Assembly (NCBI GenBank): GCA_033060915.1
Contig: CM065387.1
Location: forward strand, 39,226,501 to 39,290,500
Direction: 5' to 3'
From: Euryodendron excelsum
Lineage: Eukaryota > Streptophyta > Magnoliopsida > Ericales > Pentaphylacaceae
Length of the DNA stretch: 64,000 nt
Each line of letters opens with the position of its first letter. Within the stretch, counting starts at the first letter, position 1. Both the position numbers and the translations under genes were made by a program. The notes beneath the pieces were generated by a model, which worked only from the letters and a program-made list of their open reading frames with translations, did not search any database and was not told the origin of the DNA. Of this stretch, positions 37,437 to 49,294 are shown one piece after another.

Positions 37437-39842
37437 GCTATGAGAAATATTAGTGCTTTTAAAGCGCTTGGCGGAGATGGTTATCAAGCTATTTTTTCAT
37501 AAATTTTGGAATATTATTAGTAGCTCTGTGTGCGAATTTATAAGAAAATGTTTTCTTAATAGGAATTTTCCTGCTGAAATGAATAGGACATTAATCACCC
37601 ATATTCCTAAGATTGATAATCCTGAAAATATAAAACAATTTAGGTGCATCAGCTTATGTAATGTTTTTTATAAGATGTTGTCTAAAATCCTTGTTAGGAG
37701 AACTAAACCTCTTTTGGGAAACACTGTTCATCTTGCCCAAAGTAGTTTTATTTCAAGAAGAATGAACATTGATAATATTTTCATTGCTCAAGAAATTATT
37801 CACAATCTAAGAAACAAAAGAGGTTATAGTGGTGGTATGGTGATTAAAACAAATCTTGAGAAATCCTATGATAGGATTTCTTGGGATTTCTTGAGAAACA
37901 CTTTAGAGATCCTTAATCTAAACCAATTTTGGATAAACCTTATTATGCAATTTGTGACTACTGCTAGTACGTCTATCCCTTGGAATGGTGAAAGCCTTCC
38001 CGAATTTTACTGAGAGGGCTCTTAGACAAGGTGGTCCCCTGTCTCCTTACCTCTTTGTCCTTTATATGGAAAGATTATCTATGTTGATTAACAAAAGTGT
38101 TAATGAAGCGGATTGGAAAGGTATCAAAAGCTTCCAAAAATGGTCCATCTATAACACATTTATCTTTTGCAGATATTTGCTATTATTTGCTAAAGTTAAC
38201 ATTGGTAATTGTAGTAGTGTTAAAGAGGTCCTCATGAATTTTGAGATTGCTCAAGTCAAAGGATTAACCTTACCAAGTCCAAAATTTTTGTGTCCCCGAA
38301 TATACCTAGAAGTTAAGCCACAACCCTTAGCTTGCTAAGCTGCATCCCCCTCACGTAAGATCTAGGTAACTATTTAGGTGTCCCTATCCCCCATAAGAGA
38401 ATTAATGCTAATTATTATAGCTACATTCTTGAGAAAATCCATAAGAGGCTGGTAGGGTGGAAAGCAAATGTGCTCTCCCTTGCTAGTAGAGCCACCCTTG
38501 TTCAAGCTGTTACTGTAGCCATCCCTTCTTATACCATGTAGACTTCAGAGTTACCTAGAAACATCGCCAAGAACATTGACAAGTTCAGTTGGAATTTCCT
38601 ATGGGGGATAATGGAAATAATAAACATATCCATTTAGTTAACTGGGATAATGTCTACAATAAGAAAGACAAATATTCCTTAGGGATTAGAAAACCCAAGG
38701 AACAAAATATTGCTATATTGTCTAAGTTGGGTTGGAAAATCAATAGTGGGGAAAATTGCCTGTGGACTTAAGTTTTAAAACAAAAATTCCTTAGGAAACA
38801 CTCCCTATTCGAATGGCTTGCTAAGAGGAGAGCATCTCATACATGGAAAAGCATTATTAAGAGTAGAGACCTTCTTAAAAAAGGAACTAAATGGATTGTA
38901 GGAGATGGAAAAACCATATCTTTGTGGCAAGACAAATGGTGTGGCAATGATATTTTGGCTACCACTTTCCCAATAGCTCAAATGCATGATAATGTTAAAG
39001 TGTCAAGCATCATTAATAAGGATGTTGACTGGCAATAGTTCTATCCAGAATTTTCTTTCACTTTCAGATATGGAGGATATCTAGAGAAATCTTATCCTGA
39101 TACTCCTACTTGGCTTGCTGACTCAAATAATAAGTTTTCTATTGTTTCTGCCTATGATAAATTAACTGATGCTAACTATGTTCTTAATGGTTGGAACTAG
39201 GTTTGGAAAATGAAAATTCTCCGAAAACTTAAGACTTTTATTTGGAAGATTATGCACGAAACATTACTTACCAACCGAATGTGTGTTGTTAGGGGTCTTA
39301 CTACTAATGATTTGTGTCCTAGATGCAATATCCATAGTGAGTCTCTAAGCCATGTGCTTAGAGATTGCTACAAAGCTAAAGAAGTCTAGGACATATTAAT
39401 GAGCAGCCATTGGTTCTCAAGAGATAGAGGGAAGCTAATTATAGAATGGATATCCTCTAATCTTAAAAGGAAACATATCAATTAGGGTGACCTAAACTGG
39501 AACACCCTCTTTGTCACTTTCATGTGGAAAATCTGTAAAGATAAAAATAAGAAAGTTTTTGAAAATTAAGATAATGATACCCATGGAAGTATCACCCGGG
39601 TGAGAAAATATGCTAATGAAATTCTAAAGGCTTTCCTCCCTTTCAAGACCAAGGATCCAGTAATACCTAAACTAATGAAATGGAACTTTTTTGCTGCATG
39701 TAAAATTAAGCTCAACACTAATAGGAGCTCAAGAAAGAACCTAGATCTAGGAGGATTTGGTGGACTCTTTCGAGATGAAGGAAGAATATGCATTCATGGA
39801 TTCATAAGGAAACTTGGTTCACTCCCAGTTGTGCTTCACAAA
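37437..39842 (+). pseudogene. L1-type LINE fragment: reverse transcriptase, zinc finger, RNase H start
   Basis: The reading begins inside reverse transcriptase (FKALGGDGYQAIF, one base indel, then FFHKFWNIISS) and continues with the L1-clade blocks: AEMNRTLITHIPK, NIKQFRCISLCNVFYKMLSK, QSSFISRRMNIDNIFIAQE, then RQGGPLSPYLF near 38020-38055 in a new frame. The catalytic F-A-D-D block near 38165-38185 is broken: only F-A-D can be recovered, in another frame. Afterwards come the post-RT region (YLGVPIPHKR at about 38370-38400, WKANVLSLASRATL), the zinc-ribbon domain at about 39200-39400 (VWKMKILRKLKTFIWKIMH and CPRCNIHSESLSHVLRDC), and the start of an RNase H domain (KLNTNRSSRKNLDLGGFGG) cut off at 39842 by an LTR. 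The 5' end is missing. Confidence 0.85.
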
Positions 39843-41313
39843 TGAAATCACCTCGTAAGAATACAGGGGCCGCGATGTAGTAAAAATCGAAAAATTCGGT
39901 GTCATTCTCTCTCAAGAGAATTCTGCAAATACAGCAAACAACACTCAACTAGCATGGAAACTTATCATTATGGATTGCAAATGAAAATTCTTTTCTTTTT
40001 CTAACATAAAAGAGACTGAAAACTTGTTGGTTTTGAGATAATGGGTGTTCTATGACTAGTACAATTACTTAACAATTAATAAAGGCAATAAAATCTAGTT
40101 TTTATGCAATTGTGGAAAAGCTTGGATATGGTTGATTCAATTCACCAATTCACAACAAGGGTTTCAAATGAGAGTTTTATAACTCAAATCAAGAATCACA
40201 CATTGGATTCTTGATTCGGAAGATTTTGACCATAAATGCTTGGGTTTATGTTTGATTAAGTGTAAAGATGAAATCTATGAGTAGCACCCAAGAATCAAAC
40301 CTTAGAAATGTGCAATACCTATAACAAATATCAAGTTGTGCATAAATATTATCAAGAAGAGTTATGAAGCTAAGTTTTTCAATGAATCTCACGCTCAATC
40401 AAATGAAACCATAGAAGTCTAGAGGTAAAGCTTTAAAGTTCATACATCTCATTTCTAAACCCTTGAAGATCCTTGGTGGATCTTCACAACCACATTCAAG
40501 AGATGTTTAGTTACTAGAATCCATAATAAAGAGCATAAATAAAGGTAAATTTAGTATTAATCTAAGTAAAACTAGTGTTTGGTTGCTAAGAAAGTGAGAG
40601 AAAATGAAAAAAAAAGTGAGAAAAAATGGCAAGAAAGTGAGAGAAACATCCACTTCATTCATAAACATGCATTTACAACAATCCAAAGAGAAATAAATGA
40701 CAAGATGACAAAGCTATTATGAAAACCTATTTAAAAAACCTTACAAAATCTCCCAAAAGTTCATTGAAAAGCTTCTTCCTACTATCCAAATCTGCAAATT
40801 CCCGAACATCCCCTTTTATCCCCGCACACACAGCTTTTATATTCTACAGAAAATCAGACTGTGTACAGACCAATCGATCGGTGGAGAATTGTGATCGAAC
40901 GGTTGATCGAACACCCATGGCGATCGAACGCGCTATCGAACGGAAAAACACACTCGCTAAAGGTTTGCTTTGTATTGTCTGTGGGAGGGGTTCTGACGTT
41001 GCCGATAGATCAAAAAAATGCCCTTTCTGAAGTTTGCTGCAGAAGGTCGAACAGAGCCATTTCCGACGTCGCCGATCGAACGGGATGTGCTGCGATCGAA
41101 GGACTATTTGATCGGTCGATCGATTGGTATGTGGCCCGATCAAATGGTCTTCCTAATTTTTGCCCATTTGCCTCGTCTTAAGCTTTGATTCCTGTAAAAA
41201 GTGCACAAAAGGGGTTTAATACATTTTAGGAGATAAAATACTAAATTAACACTTAAATTCAACTAATCAACTACTAATTTAGGCTTAGAGATTACTATTT
41301 CCGAGAGTAATCA
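39843..41313 (-). repeat. 3' LTR of the truncated Athila-like element
   Basis: On the minus strand it starts TGATTACTCTCGGAAATAG (right end 41313), preceded by the polypurine tract agttgggggttgt, and ends ...cgaggtgatttca (left end 39843). It shares the internal word order (attttataactcaaat, tagatcttcacaa) with the LTRs at 30.4-36.0 and 49.3-58.5 kb. At 40866-41130 it holds an array of GATCGA/CGATCG words (more than ten). Confidence 0.8.
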
Positions 41314-42959
41314 ACAACCCCCAACTAAGCCTTTGATAGTCACTATCAAAGTACAAGAGGAAAAACAGATATGTACACGACATGTATTAACCTTATTCAA
41401 GTCAAATCTCAATCCACCTATGTTGTGAACCATCGCAAGGTAAAGGTATAAAGCATAGAAGAAATGAAACACAATGACGCGTACTACCAATGGCATATGA
41501 TCCTAATGTCTCGAAACTCGTACAATAATGTCCTTGATGCTTCGATCCAAGTCTCACAAGGCATACACTCAACTTTGAACATGAACACTTAAGGTCTCTC
41601 AATGGAAAACTCATTTAACGAGTAATTGTACAAATCATGCAAGTAGAGCAATTCCAAAACCAAAAAAGAATAAATTGTAAGTGTATATACTTGACATAGC
41701 TTCATGAAAGAATATTTACAGTTTAAGCATAATTTAGAAAATTGATATTGATGACTTATACACAATTGAATTAAAGATTCATGTATCTTCGGATATCGAG
41801 CCCATAAGGATGATGAATGAAAGAAGAGCCATGTAAGAGGATAGAAAGCGGTAATATGTTTCAACATATGCATGCGCATTACACATGACGATCAATGACA
41901 TTCACTTTCAAACTTTCCATCATTTGTATAACTTTTGAAAATTTTCATCTTCCTCCACCTCACTTCTATTGCATTTGATGATTTTTTTTTTTAGACTCTT
42001 TTTCATCCCTTTTTTTCTTTTCTTTACTCTTCAACTCCATACACTTCTAACTTTACAAATGTAAGAGCAATGCATCAACTAGCATTGACAAGCTTTTAAG
42101 CTTAAGTGCATGTATATGAATATCGAGAAGAAAAATATACACGTGGAATGGCTCAAAGGAATGGAATTGCCTATGCTTATATAATCTGAAGAATACAATC
42201 AAATCAAAACTTCAAGAACGTATAAGAGGTCAATAAATCTATCTAACACTTGAACATGTAAACCAAAATCAAATATAATGAAGCTATTCAATGAATGAAG
42301 ATCAACAAAAATAATTTTGAATAAATGTGAATCACTCTCCAAAGGCGATAAGTAGACTCTAAAGCTCATACAGTAAAAATCTCCACCTTATAAGGACATG
42401 CATGCATAAGAACGAAACATAAAGTATCATATAACATGTTAGTGCACAATAATGTAAATTGTCTCTTATAATGGTTTTATGACAAAAACTTGCAATGCAT
42501 CATAGTCACTAAGGTGGATTAATCATCAACTCAAATTTAATAAAAACCAAGGTATGGTACTTGTCTGAAATAACTTTAACACCGCTATCACAAAAATTCA
42601 AAAAGAAAAGACATCAACAATCAACAACATGGCAAGAGTGTCAAGTTATAGTGAAGAGCGATACTGATACCATACAATACTCATTACCTCGGTCGAAACA
42701 ATACATGTCATATGAATATCAATAAAAAAGGATACCTGTAATTGAAATGCCAAAATATACTTGAGATAGACAAAAAAATACAATAAAGGTACATAAAAAG
42801 GGGGGCATGCCAAAATAAGAAAGATCACTATACAAACAGCTTAAAAATAAATGCATCTACTATAATAAAAAAAATTTAGATACATCATCATGAAATGAAA
42901 TGCTATGGAGTGCACAATACATTTAATCTAACTGGAGATAAAAAAAGAAGTCCCTATTA
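41314..42959 (-). other. Non-coding 3' region and polypurine tract of the Athila-like element
   Basis: The polypurine tract is at 41314-41327. The rest is AT-rich and shows no coding capacity, though its layout resembles the equivalent part of the element at 58498-60640. Confidence 0.6.
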
Positions 42960-44207
42960 TCATTCGGAGGAGGCTGTCCAAGATGCTGGATAATCTCCTC
43001 GAGTCAAGTGGACTATGTTTGCTGCTGCTGCTGAATGTTTGTCAGCTGAGTCTGAAGCACTGTAATGGCAGTGTCCTGGAGATTTAGTCTAGCCACGATG
43101 TCGATCTGCCACTGCTGGCGCTCTATCTGCTGAGTAGTCAGCTGCTCCTGGATGGCTGCCAAAGTCTGAAGTATCGTCTGCTGAGGTGGCACCTCCTAAC
43201 CCTGAGGCTAGGGCTGTGCCGTGTGCTCCGGCTGATCCTACTATTGCTCCCCTGACTGGGTCTCAGCCTGTGTCTGAGAAGGCGACTGCTGCGAAGACGA
43301 GTGAGCTAAACTAGCTGCTCCCCCCTTCTTTGTCAACTGCCTTGCCGCCCTTTTCTTTGTCACCCAGTCTATAGCGGTTGAAGAGGATAGTAGGACGACA
43401 TCTGCTGTGCTAACCCCAGCCGCCTTGATCCTCGCTGTTAGAAAACAACCAAAGGGGATGTCGGACTAGGAAGTAGCCACTTGGGACCAGGCCCACAGTG
43501 CCATATACATGAAGTGGGGCAAGTCAATAGTCCTGGCTGTCCCAATAGCCCACATCAACTGCCCCCGCAACCTACTACACTCCACCATCCTCCCCTGTGA
43601 AAAAATCTAATAGCATGTCTAGAGGAAAAACGGGTTGTTTTTGGGGGCAATCTGCCTAATCTTGATTTGGGAAGAGGTCCATGTCTCTCCCGGTGCTAGA
43701 ATCTCGACGCATATATCCTCATGAGATGGCAAGTGCTCCTCGTCATATGAGAACTGAGGATTAGCAACCCTCAATAAACCAAACTACTCGGCAAAGGAAT
43801 CCAGGGTGATAACAACATCTCTACCACGAAACCCAAGAGCGAATAATATGTTTGTCACCACTGACGGGGTCCGAAGATATGTTGGCCATGAACTCTGCCA
43901 CGAGGGTGGCTGAGTACTAGCCTCTAAAGGAAGCTAATCCTAACCACTGGTGATCAGTCAATGGCTCGAGCCAATGGTATGGCTCCTGATCGAACTGAGT
44001 CACGACCCAACACCTCTCCACTACCACGTTACGACTGCTCCACATGCTACCAAACTCACGCTCCTAATCTCTACCTCTGAAACAAGTAGCATCATACTCT
44101 CCCTTTCTCTCCAATCTAGCTAGCTCTCGCTGGAGCCGCTGGGCCTAAGCCCAAGTCTGAGAAGCCCCCTCTCCATATGTATCTTGCGTACTCCTAGTCT
44201 CAACCAT
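42960..44207 (-). pseudogene. Post-integrase ORF of the retrotransposon (plant-transposon-protein type)
   Basis: From the ATG at 44207 (MVETRSTQ...) the protein can be traced through several stops and a frameshift near 43880 to about 42960. The recognisable centre is LLGFRGRDVVITLDSFAE (about 43845-43790), followed by HLPSHEDICVEIL and a hydrophobic helix region (MYMALWAWSQV, about 43515-43480). The C-terminus is glutamine- and serine-rich (HSSSQQSPSQTQAETQSGEQ, about 43290-43235) and ends in a Q-rich coiled coil. Proteins of this kind are common as an additional ORF between integrase and the 3' LTR of plant Athila-type elements; no biochemical role is established. Confidence 0.6.
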
Positions 44208-44439
44208 CAACCTCTAACTAGGCTAAGTAAAGCTGAAAATGAAATAATGGACCAAGATCAGTGGAAGGAATAGCTCTCGAAGAGCAGAAAACGGTGAAAA
44301 GATGAAGCTAGGTCCACCAAAGTGAGCTGGCAGGGCCTCGGTGCTCCAATATAAGAAAAGGCTCTCAAAACTTTATATTTCTCGCGATCGAACACAAATG
44401 AACAGTGAACTCACAGGTTTATATAGGTAGCTCTCCTGA

Positions 44440-44645
44440 CCGATCGATCGCCTCACGTACCAATCGAAGTGAAGCGCCAGCGATCGAGCGGCCAATCGAT
44501 CGATACCACTTCCTTTCGATCGGTGCGGTAATAAATGTGCACGTGGCCGATCGATCAATACAACTTCACCGTTCGATTAGCCGTTTGATCGCATAAAGTG
44601 CGATCAATCGGCGGATCAATTGGTTTGGTGCACCGATCGATCGCA
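44440..44645. repeat. GATCGATCGG palindrome array before the extra ORF
   Basis: At least eight copies of GATCGATC/CGATCGA-type words (for example ccgatcgatcgcc at 44440-44452, atcgatcgat at 44493-44502, ccgatcgatc at 44634-44643). They lie in the 5' flank of the extra ORF and are the same words that form the array in this element's LTR. A 22-base C run follows at 44708-44729. Confidence 0.7.
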
Positions 44646-44933
44646 AAAACTGCCTCTCTGAAGTTTTGTAGAAATTTTCAGAATTTCCATAGCAACATGC
44701 AAATGGTCCCCCCCCCCCCCCCCCCCCCCAAAAAATAAATAAATAAATAAACTAGAATCATGCCATGACCTCAAGGCATGAGAAACATGGGTGAGAAAAA
44801 GAACAATGGGGCGGGCAGGACTCTTAGGAACACGAATGTACACAACTAAACTACCAAAAAGATAAGAAAAACAAACCTATGGAAAGGAAAACAAAAGAAC
44901 TACTCCTAAACTATGAAACACGACAGGCCAATG

Positions 44934-45842
44934 TCACTCAAAGGCCAGTGGATCAATGAGATCCACGCAATTCAACTTCCCTTGGAAAGACTCAAAATAC
45001 GGCTTTAACCCCTAACCATTCACCTTAAATGTCGAGCCATTCGTGAGATTTTGCATCTCGACGGTCCCATGGGGAAATACTTCTTTCACAAGGTATGGTC
45101 CAGCCCACTTACTCCGCAATTTTTCTGAAAATAAATGCAAGCGTGAATCATATAATAACACTTTTTGACCAACTTTGAAAGTTTTTTTAATGATATGTTG
45201 GTCATGAAAGTGTTTCATCCGGGCTTTAACAATTTTTGCATTCTCAAAAGCATCATTGCGGAGTTCATCTAGTTCATTGAGTTGGAGTTTGCGGTGGGTA
45301 CCCGCAACATCAATATCTTCATTACATTGATGAATCGCCCAATAAGCTTGATGCTCAATTTTGATGGGAAGATGACAGCTCTTCCCGTATACAAGTCTAT
45401 AGGGTGATCCACCAAGAATGGTTTTATAACCCGTGCGGTAAGCCCACAACCCATCAGTCAATCGAAAAGACCAATCTTTCCTATTTGGATTGACGATTTT
45501 CTCAAGAATATGCTTGATTTTCCTATTAGCCAACTCTACTTGGTCTTGCGTTTGAGGATGGTATGAGAGTCTAACCTTATGGACCACTCCACACTTATGC
45601 ATTAAAGATGCAAAGAACTTGTTACAAAAATGTGAACCGACATCACTTATCACGGCTCGAGGCATGCCATACCTACAAAATATGTTCTCTTTTAAAAATC
45701 TCAAAATCACTTGGTGGTCATTGCTTCGGGTGGCAATTGCTTCCACCCATTTTGAGACATAGTCAACCGCAACAAGAATGAAAAGGTATCCACATAAATT
45801 AGGAAATTGTCCCATGAAAGTGTTCCCATTCACACAAATCAT
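44934..45842 (-). pseudogene. Athila-like integrase and pol C-terminus
   Basis: The open part is 45842-45012 (276 codons); after an in-frame TAG the family's usual C-terminus (LKPYFESF...LIDPLAFE) goes on to a TGA at 44934. The integrase core is readable: LVAVDYVSKWVEA, the second catalytic Asp in VISDVGSHFCNKF, HPQT and the third catalytic Glu in QVELANRKIKHILE, then WAYRTGYKT and the SPYRLVYGK..HLP block typical of Athila. The first catalytic Asp, usually in IDFMG, is not present: the copy reads NTFMG just where homology begins, at the truncation. The enzyme would be inactive. Integrase inserts the element's cDNA into nuclear DNA (family knowledge). Confidence 0.9.
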
Positions 45843-47973
45843 TTAGAATATTTTCCCGATTGATATATTAGATAATATAGGTGTATAAAATTTACAAAAT
45901 CCTCAACCTTGTACAATTTTATTTTCCTTCTAGGAGATACAATCTAATATTCCTAAGAAAAAAACCACCACTTCTATTAGCACTACTCCCTTAAAATATG
46001 CATGCCTTCTTTACTCAAACATATTGCAGTACGTTGTCCATTTTGTTCGCATCATTTGGTATTTTAAATATTGAATGAGATGTTCAATCATCAGAAATGA
46101 TTGAGGCAAATACCCCTAATGCATCTCACTCAACAATAGTCGAAAAGAAAGGGAAAAAAAACCCTTCAATCTATCATTTTTTATTCAAAAATTTAGACAT
46201 TAATTCATGAATCATGACAAGAATTCTATCTCTCTAAAGTTGTATATAGGAAAGAAAAAATAAGAGCTCTCTTTTTTCAATTCCATTTTGAAAAAACAAA
46301 GAAGCAAAATAACATGACGAAGTTATAAAATAATGTGATGATCACTTTGTTTCACCTAATGCCCATCGTTATCTATGTCATATATCACAATACGTATCTT
46401 CCATTGGCGTATCACTCTCCAATCTAGTTTAATGCATCTATAAATGCATTCCTGCGTTGAGCCTAACTCGGTAAGAGAAATCAAATCACATAATATATCA
46501 GTCCATTGCTCTTTGAAATTCTGCAATTCTAATAAAAATTGTACTGGTCTAGGCATCCAAAAGAAGAAAACCAAAGTGAAGGAATAGTTAGAACACAATG
46601 GTTTAATTCCTTGATTGTTCTTTTCTTTTTGCTCCACCGATAGATCATTAGCACAAATAATACTAAATAATATCAGATATCACACTAATGCTTATAACGA
46701 CATTAACAGCAGCAACAAGATGTCATTGTAAGTATAGAATAACGTACTAATACAAAGAACTTACTATCTATTATCTCAACTTTCCTAAAGTCATGTTAAA
46801 TTAATATCAATGGGCTTTCTCCCCCACCTCAAATATTACCACCTAGGAAATGCAAAAGTACATGATCATTTAAATCAAATTGGGGAAACACTCAACTAAA
46901 ACATATCTCTTAAAGAAAGAAATATAATACATAACTGGTATAGTAACTTAACAATGTCATCGGATCTACCAGTCAACTTGGAAGAGTGCAAGTGACTTGA
47001 TTAAGAGGAATGAAGACAGTAGTGGGAAAACATGGAGCTAGGTCTTCTGATGTCAGTTCACTTATGCCTTCACCTACATAAGTAAAAACTTTAATTTACA
47101 ATAAAACAAAGAGGCAGAGCAAAAGTATTAGTCAACACATGAATTTAATATGAATACACCAATAGATGGGAATTATTACTTAAGATTATAAGGTATGAGT
47201 GAGCTATTTTTATTTTCAACACAGATAAATGAGCTGGTTGCTTTTCTCTGACAGATGGGGGAATAAAGTGTGTTCAAGATTTCAAAATGTTCCTTGGATT
47301 AAATAATCATACAACTCCACTCAAATAGACACTACTTTGGTTATTTGATTATCAGTATTGATGGCCATGTAGTGATAGATTGAAGTGTGGGCAGATAAGT
47401 ACAGTAAGCACTTATTGACATGCTTTGGACCAATAGACTATGTTTTACGTAGATGATTGCAATTGACAAATACCATCATAGATCCTTTTGTGAGAAAAAA
47501 AACTCACATACTTCTCTTAATCCTATTTGCTTCAACAATATACAAATATGCAACACAGAGCAGTTTTCTTTTAGAAGAAAAACCAATATCTTTTTTCTTT
47601 TGACAGCCAAACAATAAGAGGAAAATTATTAAAAGATAAAACGTCAAACATCTTGCCTCCTCATCCATCATCACAGGTTTTAACCATAAAAGATTTTCTT
47701 CTAACCAGTCCTCAAAACCAGCAAAATAGGAGGGGAAAATCAGCATCTTCCACCTACAGTAGTTCTATTTAAACTGTTTGCCTGGCAGAGAGAAAAAAAA
47801 CCAGGGTCAGGACATAAATGCACCATTTTGTAGGCTCCCATGATTTTGTAATGTCTATGTATTTTCTTTTCTTAAGCTTTCCATTGAACATGTGATCTAC
47901 AAGAGCAACAAATATACAACGGCATAGAAATACGTAAAATCTACTCGCCTATATGTAAAATCTGTTCTCTTAC
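45843..47973. other. Unassigned AT-rich region, host-like
   Basis: No transposon motif is visible. An open stretch of 93 codons on the minus strand (46637-46356) has no recognisable family. The region may contain introns or a 3' UTR of a minus-strand gene whose duplicated exon-like units follow to the right. Confidence 0.3.
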
Positions 47974-48046
47974 CTTTGCTGGTTAACTTAACTGAGGAAG
48001 GACTGACTTGCTGCAGCTAGGTGTTCCCAAAAGACAAGTGTTTCCA
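47974..48046 (-). other. Exon-like unit, copy B
   Basis: On the minus strand it is bounded by an acceptor-like cttgcag and a donor-like gtaagag. It matches 48236-48305 at an offset of 262 bp, with flanking intron-like sequence also duplicated. All three frames contain a stop, so it would be untranslated or decayed. Confidence 0.4.
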
Positions 48047-48235
48047 CTGCAAGAGATTTAGCTTTTTTTTTTTTTTTTTTTCCTCCTGAAATATAAAAAG
48101 TCAAGAAATCTATATGTTTACCTCTGTTCTGAAATATATAAAATCTGTTTGATTACCTCTGATGGGCAATGTATACGAAGAGAGGATAGAAATATGTAAA
48201 ATCTGCTCTCTTATATGCGAAATATGTTCTCCTAC

Positions 48236-48305
48236 CTTTGCTAACGTAACCGAGGAAGGCCTGAATCACTTGTCTCTGCCGGTTGTTCTCAAAAGACAAG
48301 TGCTT
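48236..48305 (-). other. Exon-like unit, copy A
   Basis: Bounded on the minus strand by acceptor-like acattag and donor-like gtaggag. One frame is open throughout (KHLSFENNRQRQVIQAFLGY...). No family is recognised. Together with copy B it indicates a tandem duplication of 262 bp in which both splice-like borders were kept. Confidence 0.4.
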
Positions 48306-48384
48306 CTAATGTAAGAAATATAACGGTTTTTTCTTTGCGTACCCATTGCCGGTTACAGTAGCGTGCTGGCGGACATCCTCGCCG

Positions 48385-48610
48385 ACTATCCACCACAAGC
48401 GGAATGATCCTCACCAGAGTTTTTCTTCGACATCCACAGTCGAAATGATCCTCACCGGAGTTTTTCTTGGACACCTACTACTACGACAACACTCCGGCAG
48501 TGTCCTCATAACATAATCTGGGAATCGAGAAGGCGAAACGATCGTCAGCGGAGTTTTTCTTGGACACCTCCTACCCCGACAACTCTCCAGCAGTATAATC
48601 ATAACAGAAT
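48385..48610 (-). repeat. Internally repeated segment in a possible minus-strand first exon
   Basis: The phrase ccaagaaaaactccg with its flanks occurs twice as ggtgtccaagaaaaactccg (48450-48475 and 48553-48575, minus strand), and a shorter third copy lies near 48415-48430. The minus-strand frame 48602-48411 is open for 63 codons and shows the protein repeat CPRKTPLTIVSPS / CPRKTPVRIISTV. It ends at TAG. No family is recognised. Confidence 0.45.
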
Positions 48611-49088
48611 CTGGGGAGCCCTATCAGCAACATAGAAACGACGTCTTATGTGTTGAAAGATATGGGGAAGTGTCAGCCTACTCGTTGAGTCATCAGGAGT
48701 GCCTCCATTAAATACCTCCGTGAATTTAATCGTCACGTCCTTTCTTGAGTTTTCTGGACAGGCGACTTTAGCGGGTATCTAATTTCATTTTCTATCAGGG
48801 ACATTTTTGGAACACAGCGTGGGAAACACTTTTGGTGCTTCGTTCTTTTAAAATAGTAGAGAGATATATATACATCACAAGCATATATCCAGTTAGTTAT
48901 TTGCTATATATGGCAATGTAGGCATCAAAACAGCTTCTATAATAACCCTGACGTCTTGAGAAGGAAAAAAGCAAGTATTCATAGACATCATCTATAGAAT
49001 TTTGGAAATGGAGATGGCATTGACGGAGTGGTAAGACTGTTTCCTTGAGATTTCCACGGAAACAGTGGTACAAGGTAAGCTGCAAAGA

Positions 49089-49294
49089 TGGGGAGGTTAA
49101 GCTCTACCCTGCTCGTATCACTATACAACATAGTGGTGGCTGTAATTTTGCTGATTTGGGGTTATTCAAGTTGTAGTCATTTTCTTCCGCGACGTAATTT
49201 GGCATATGGAATCTTTATGTTTATACTCTTCTTGGTAGGATTAATCTCTGCAACACGAAAAGTCAAGCTCCTGCTAACGATTTATCTAACGGTG
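49089..49294 (+). pseudogene. Tetraspanin-like first exon cut by a retrotransposon
   Basis: From the ATG at 49089 the frame is open for 68 codons up to 49294; the stop is supplied by the inserted LTR. There is a first membrane helix (LVSLYNIVVAVILLIWGY), then a short loop with a cysteine, a second helix (GIFMFILFLVGLISA), then RKVKLLLTIYLTV. The run 'G.....LFLVGLI.A....K..LLL.IYL.V' is the second membrane segment and following turn of plant tetraspanins. These are small four-helix proteins of the plasma membrane that organise membrane microdomains. Only the N-terminal quarter is in the window; the rest must lie beyond the element, outside the window, or be lost. The similarity is by eye. Confidence 0.5.

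Larger units (their letters stand above)
39843..45842 (-). mobile_element. 3' half of an Athila-like Ty3 element
   Basis: On the minus strand: integrase C-terminal part of pol (from 45842), an additional ORF (44207-42960), about 1.6 kb of non-coding sequence, polypurine tract and 3' LTR. Gag, protease, reverse transcriptase and the 5' LTR are absent; the sequence beyond 45842 is unrelated. The LTR is inserted in a LINE. Confidence 0.8.

Noticed and set aside
40719..41181. Open frames in the GATCGA array of the LTR
   Set aside because: Their text (DRSID, RSIAR) is a direct product of the repeated word, in both strands at once.
46356..46637. 93-codon minus-strand open frame
   Set aside because: No family resemblance, no flanking splice context that I could settle. 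Kept only as part of the unassigned region.
45843..46700. Continuation of the LINE or of the Athila pol beyond 45842
   Set aside because: I found no reverse transcriptase or protease motif in any frame there, so the element seems truncated at about 45842.
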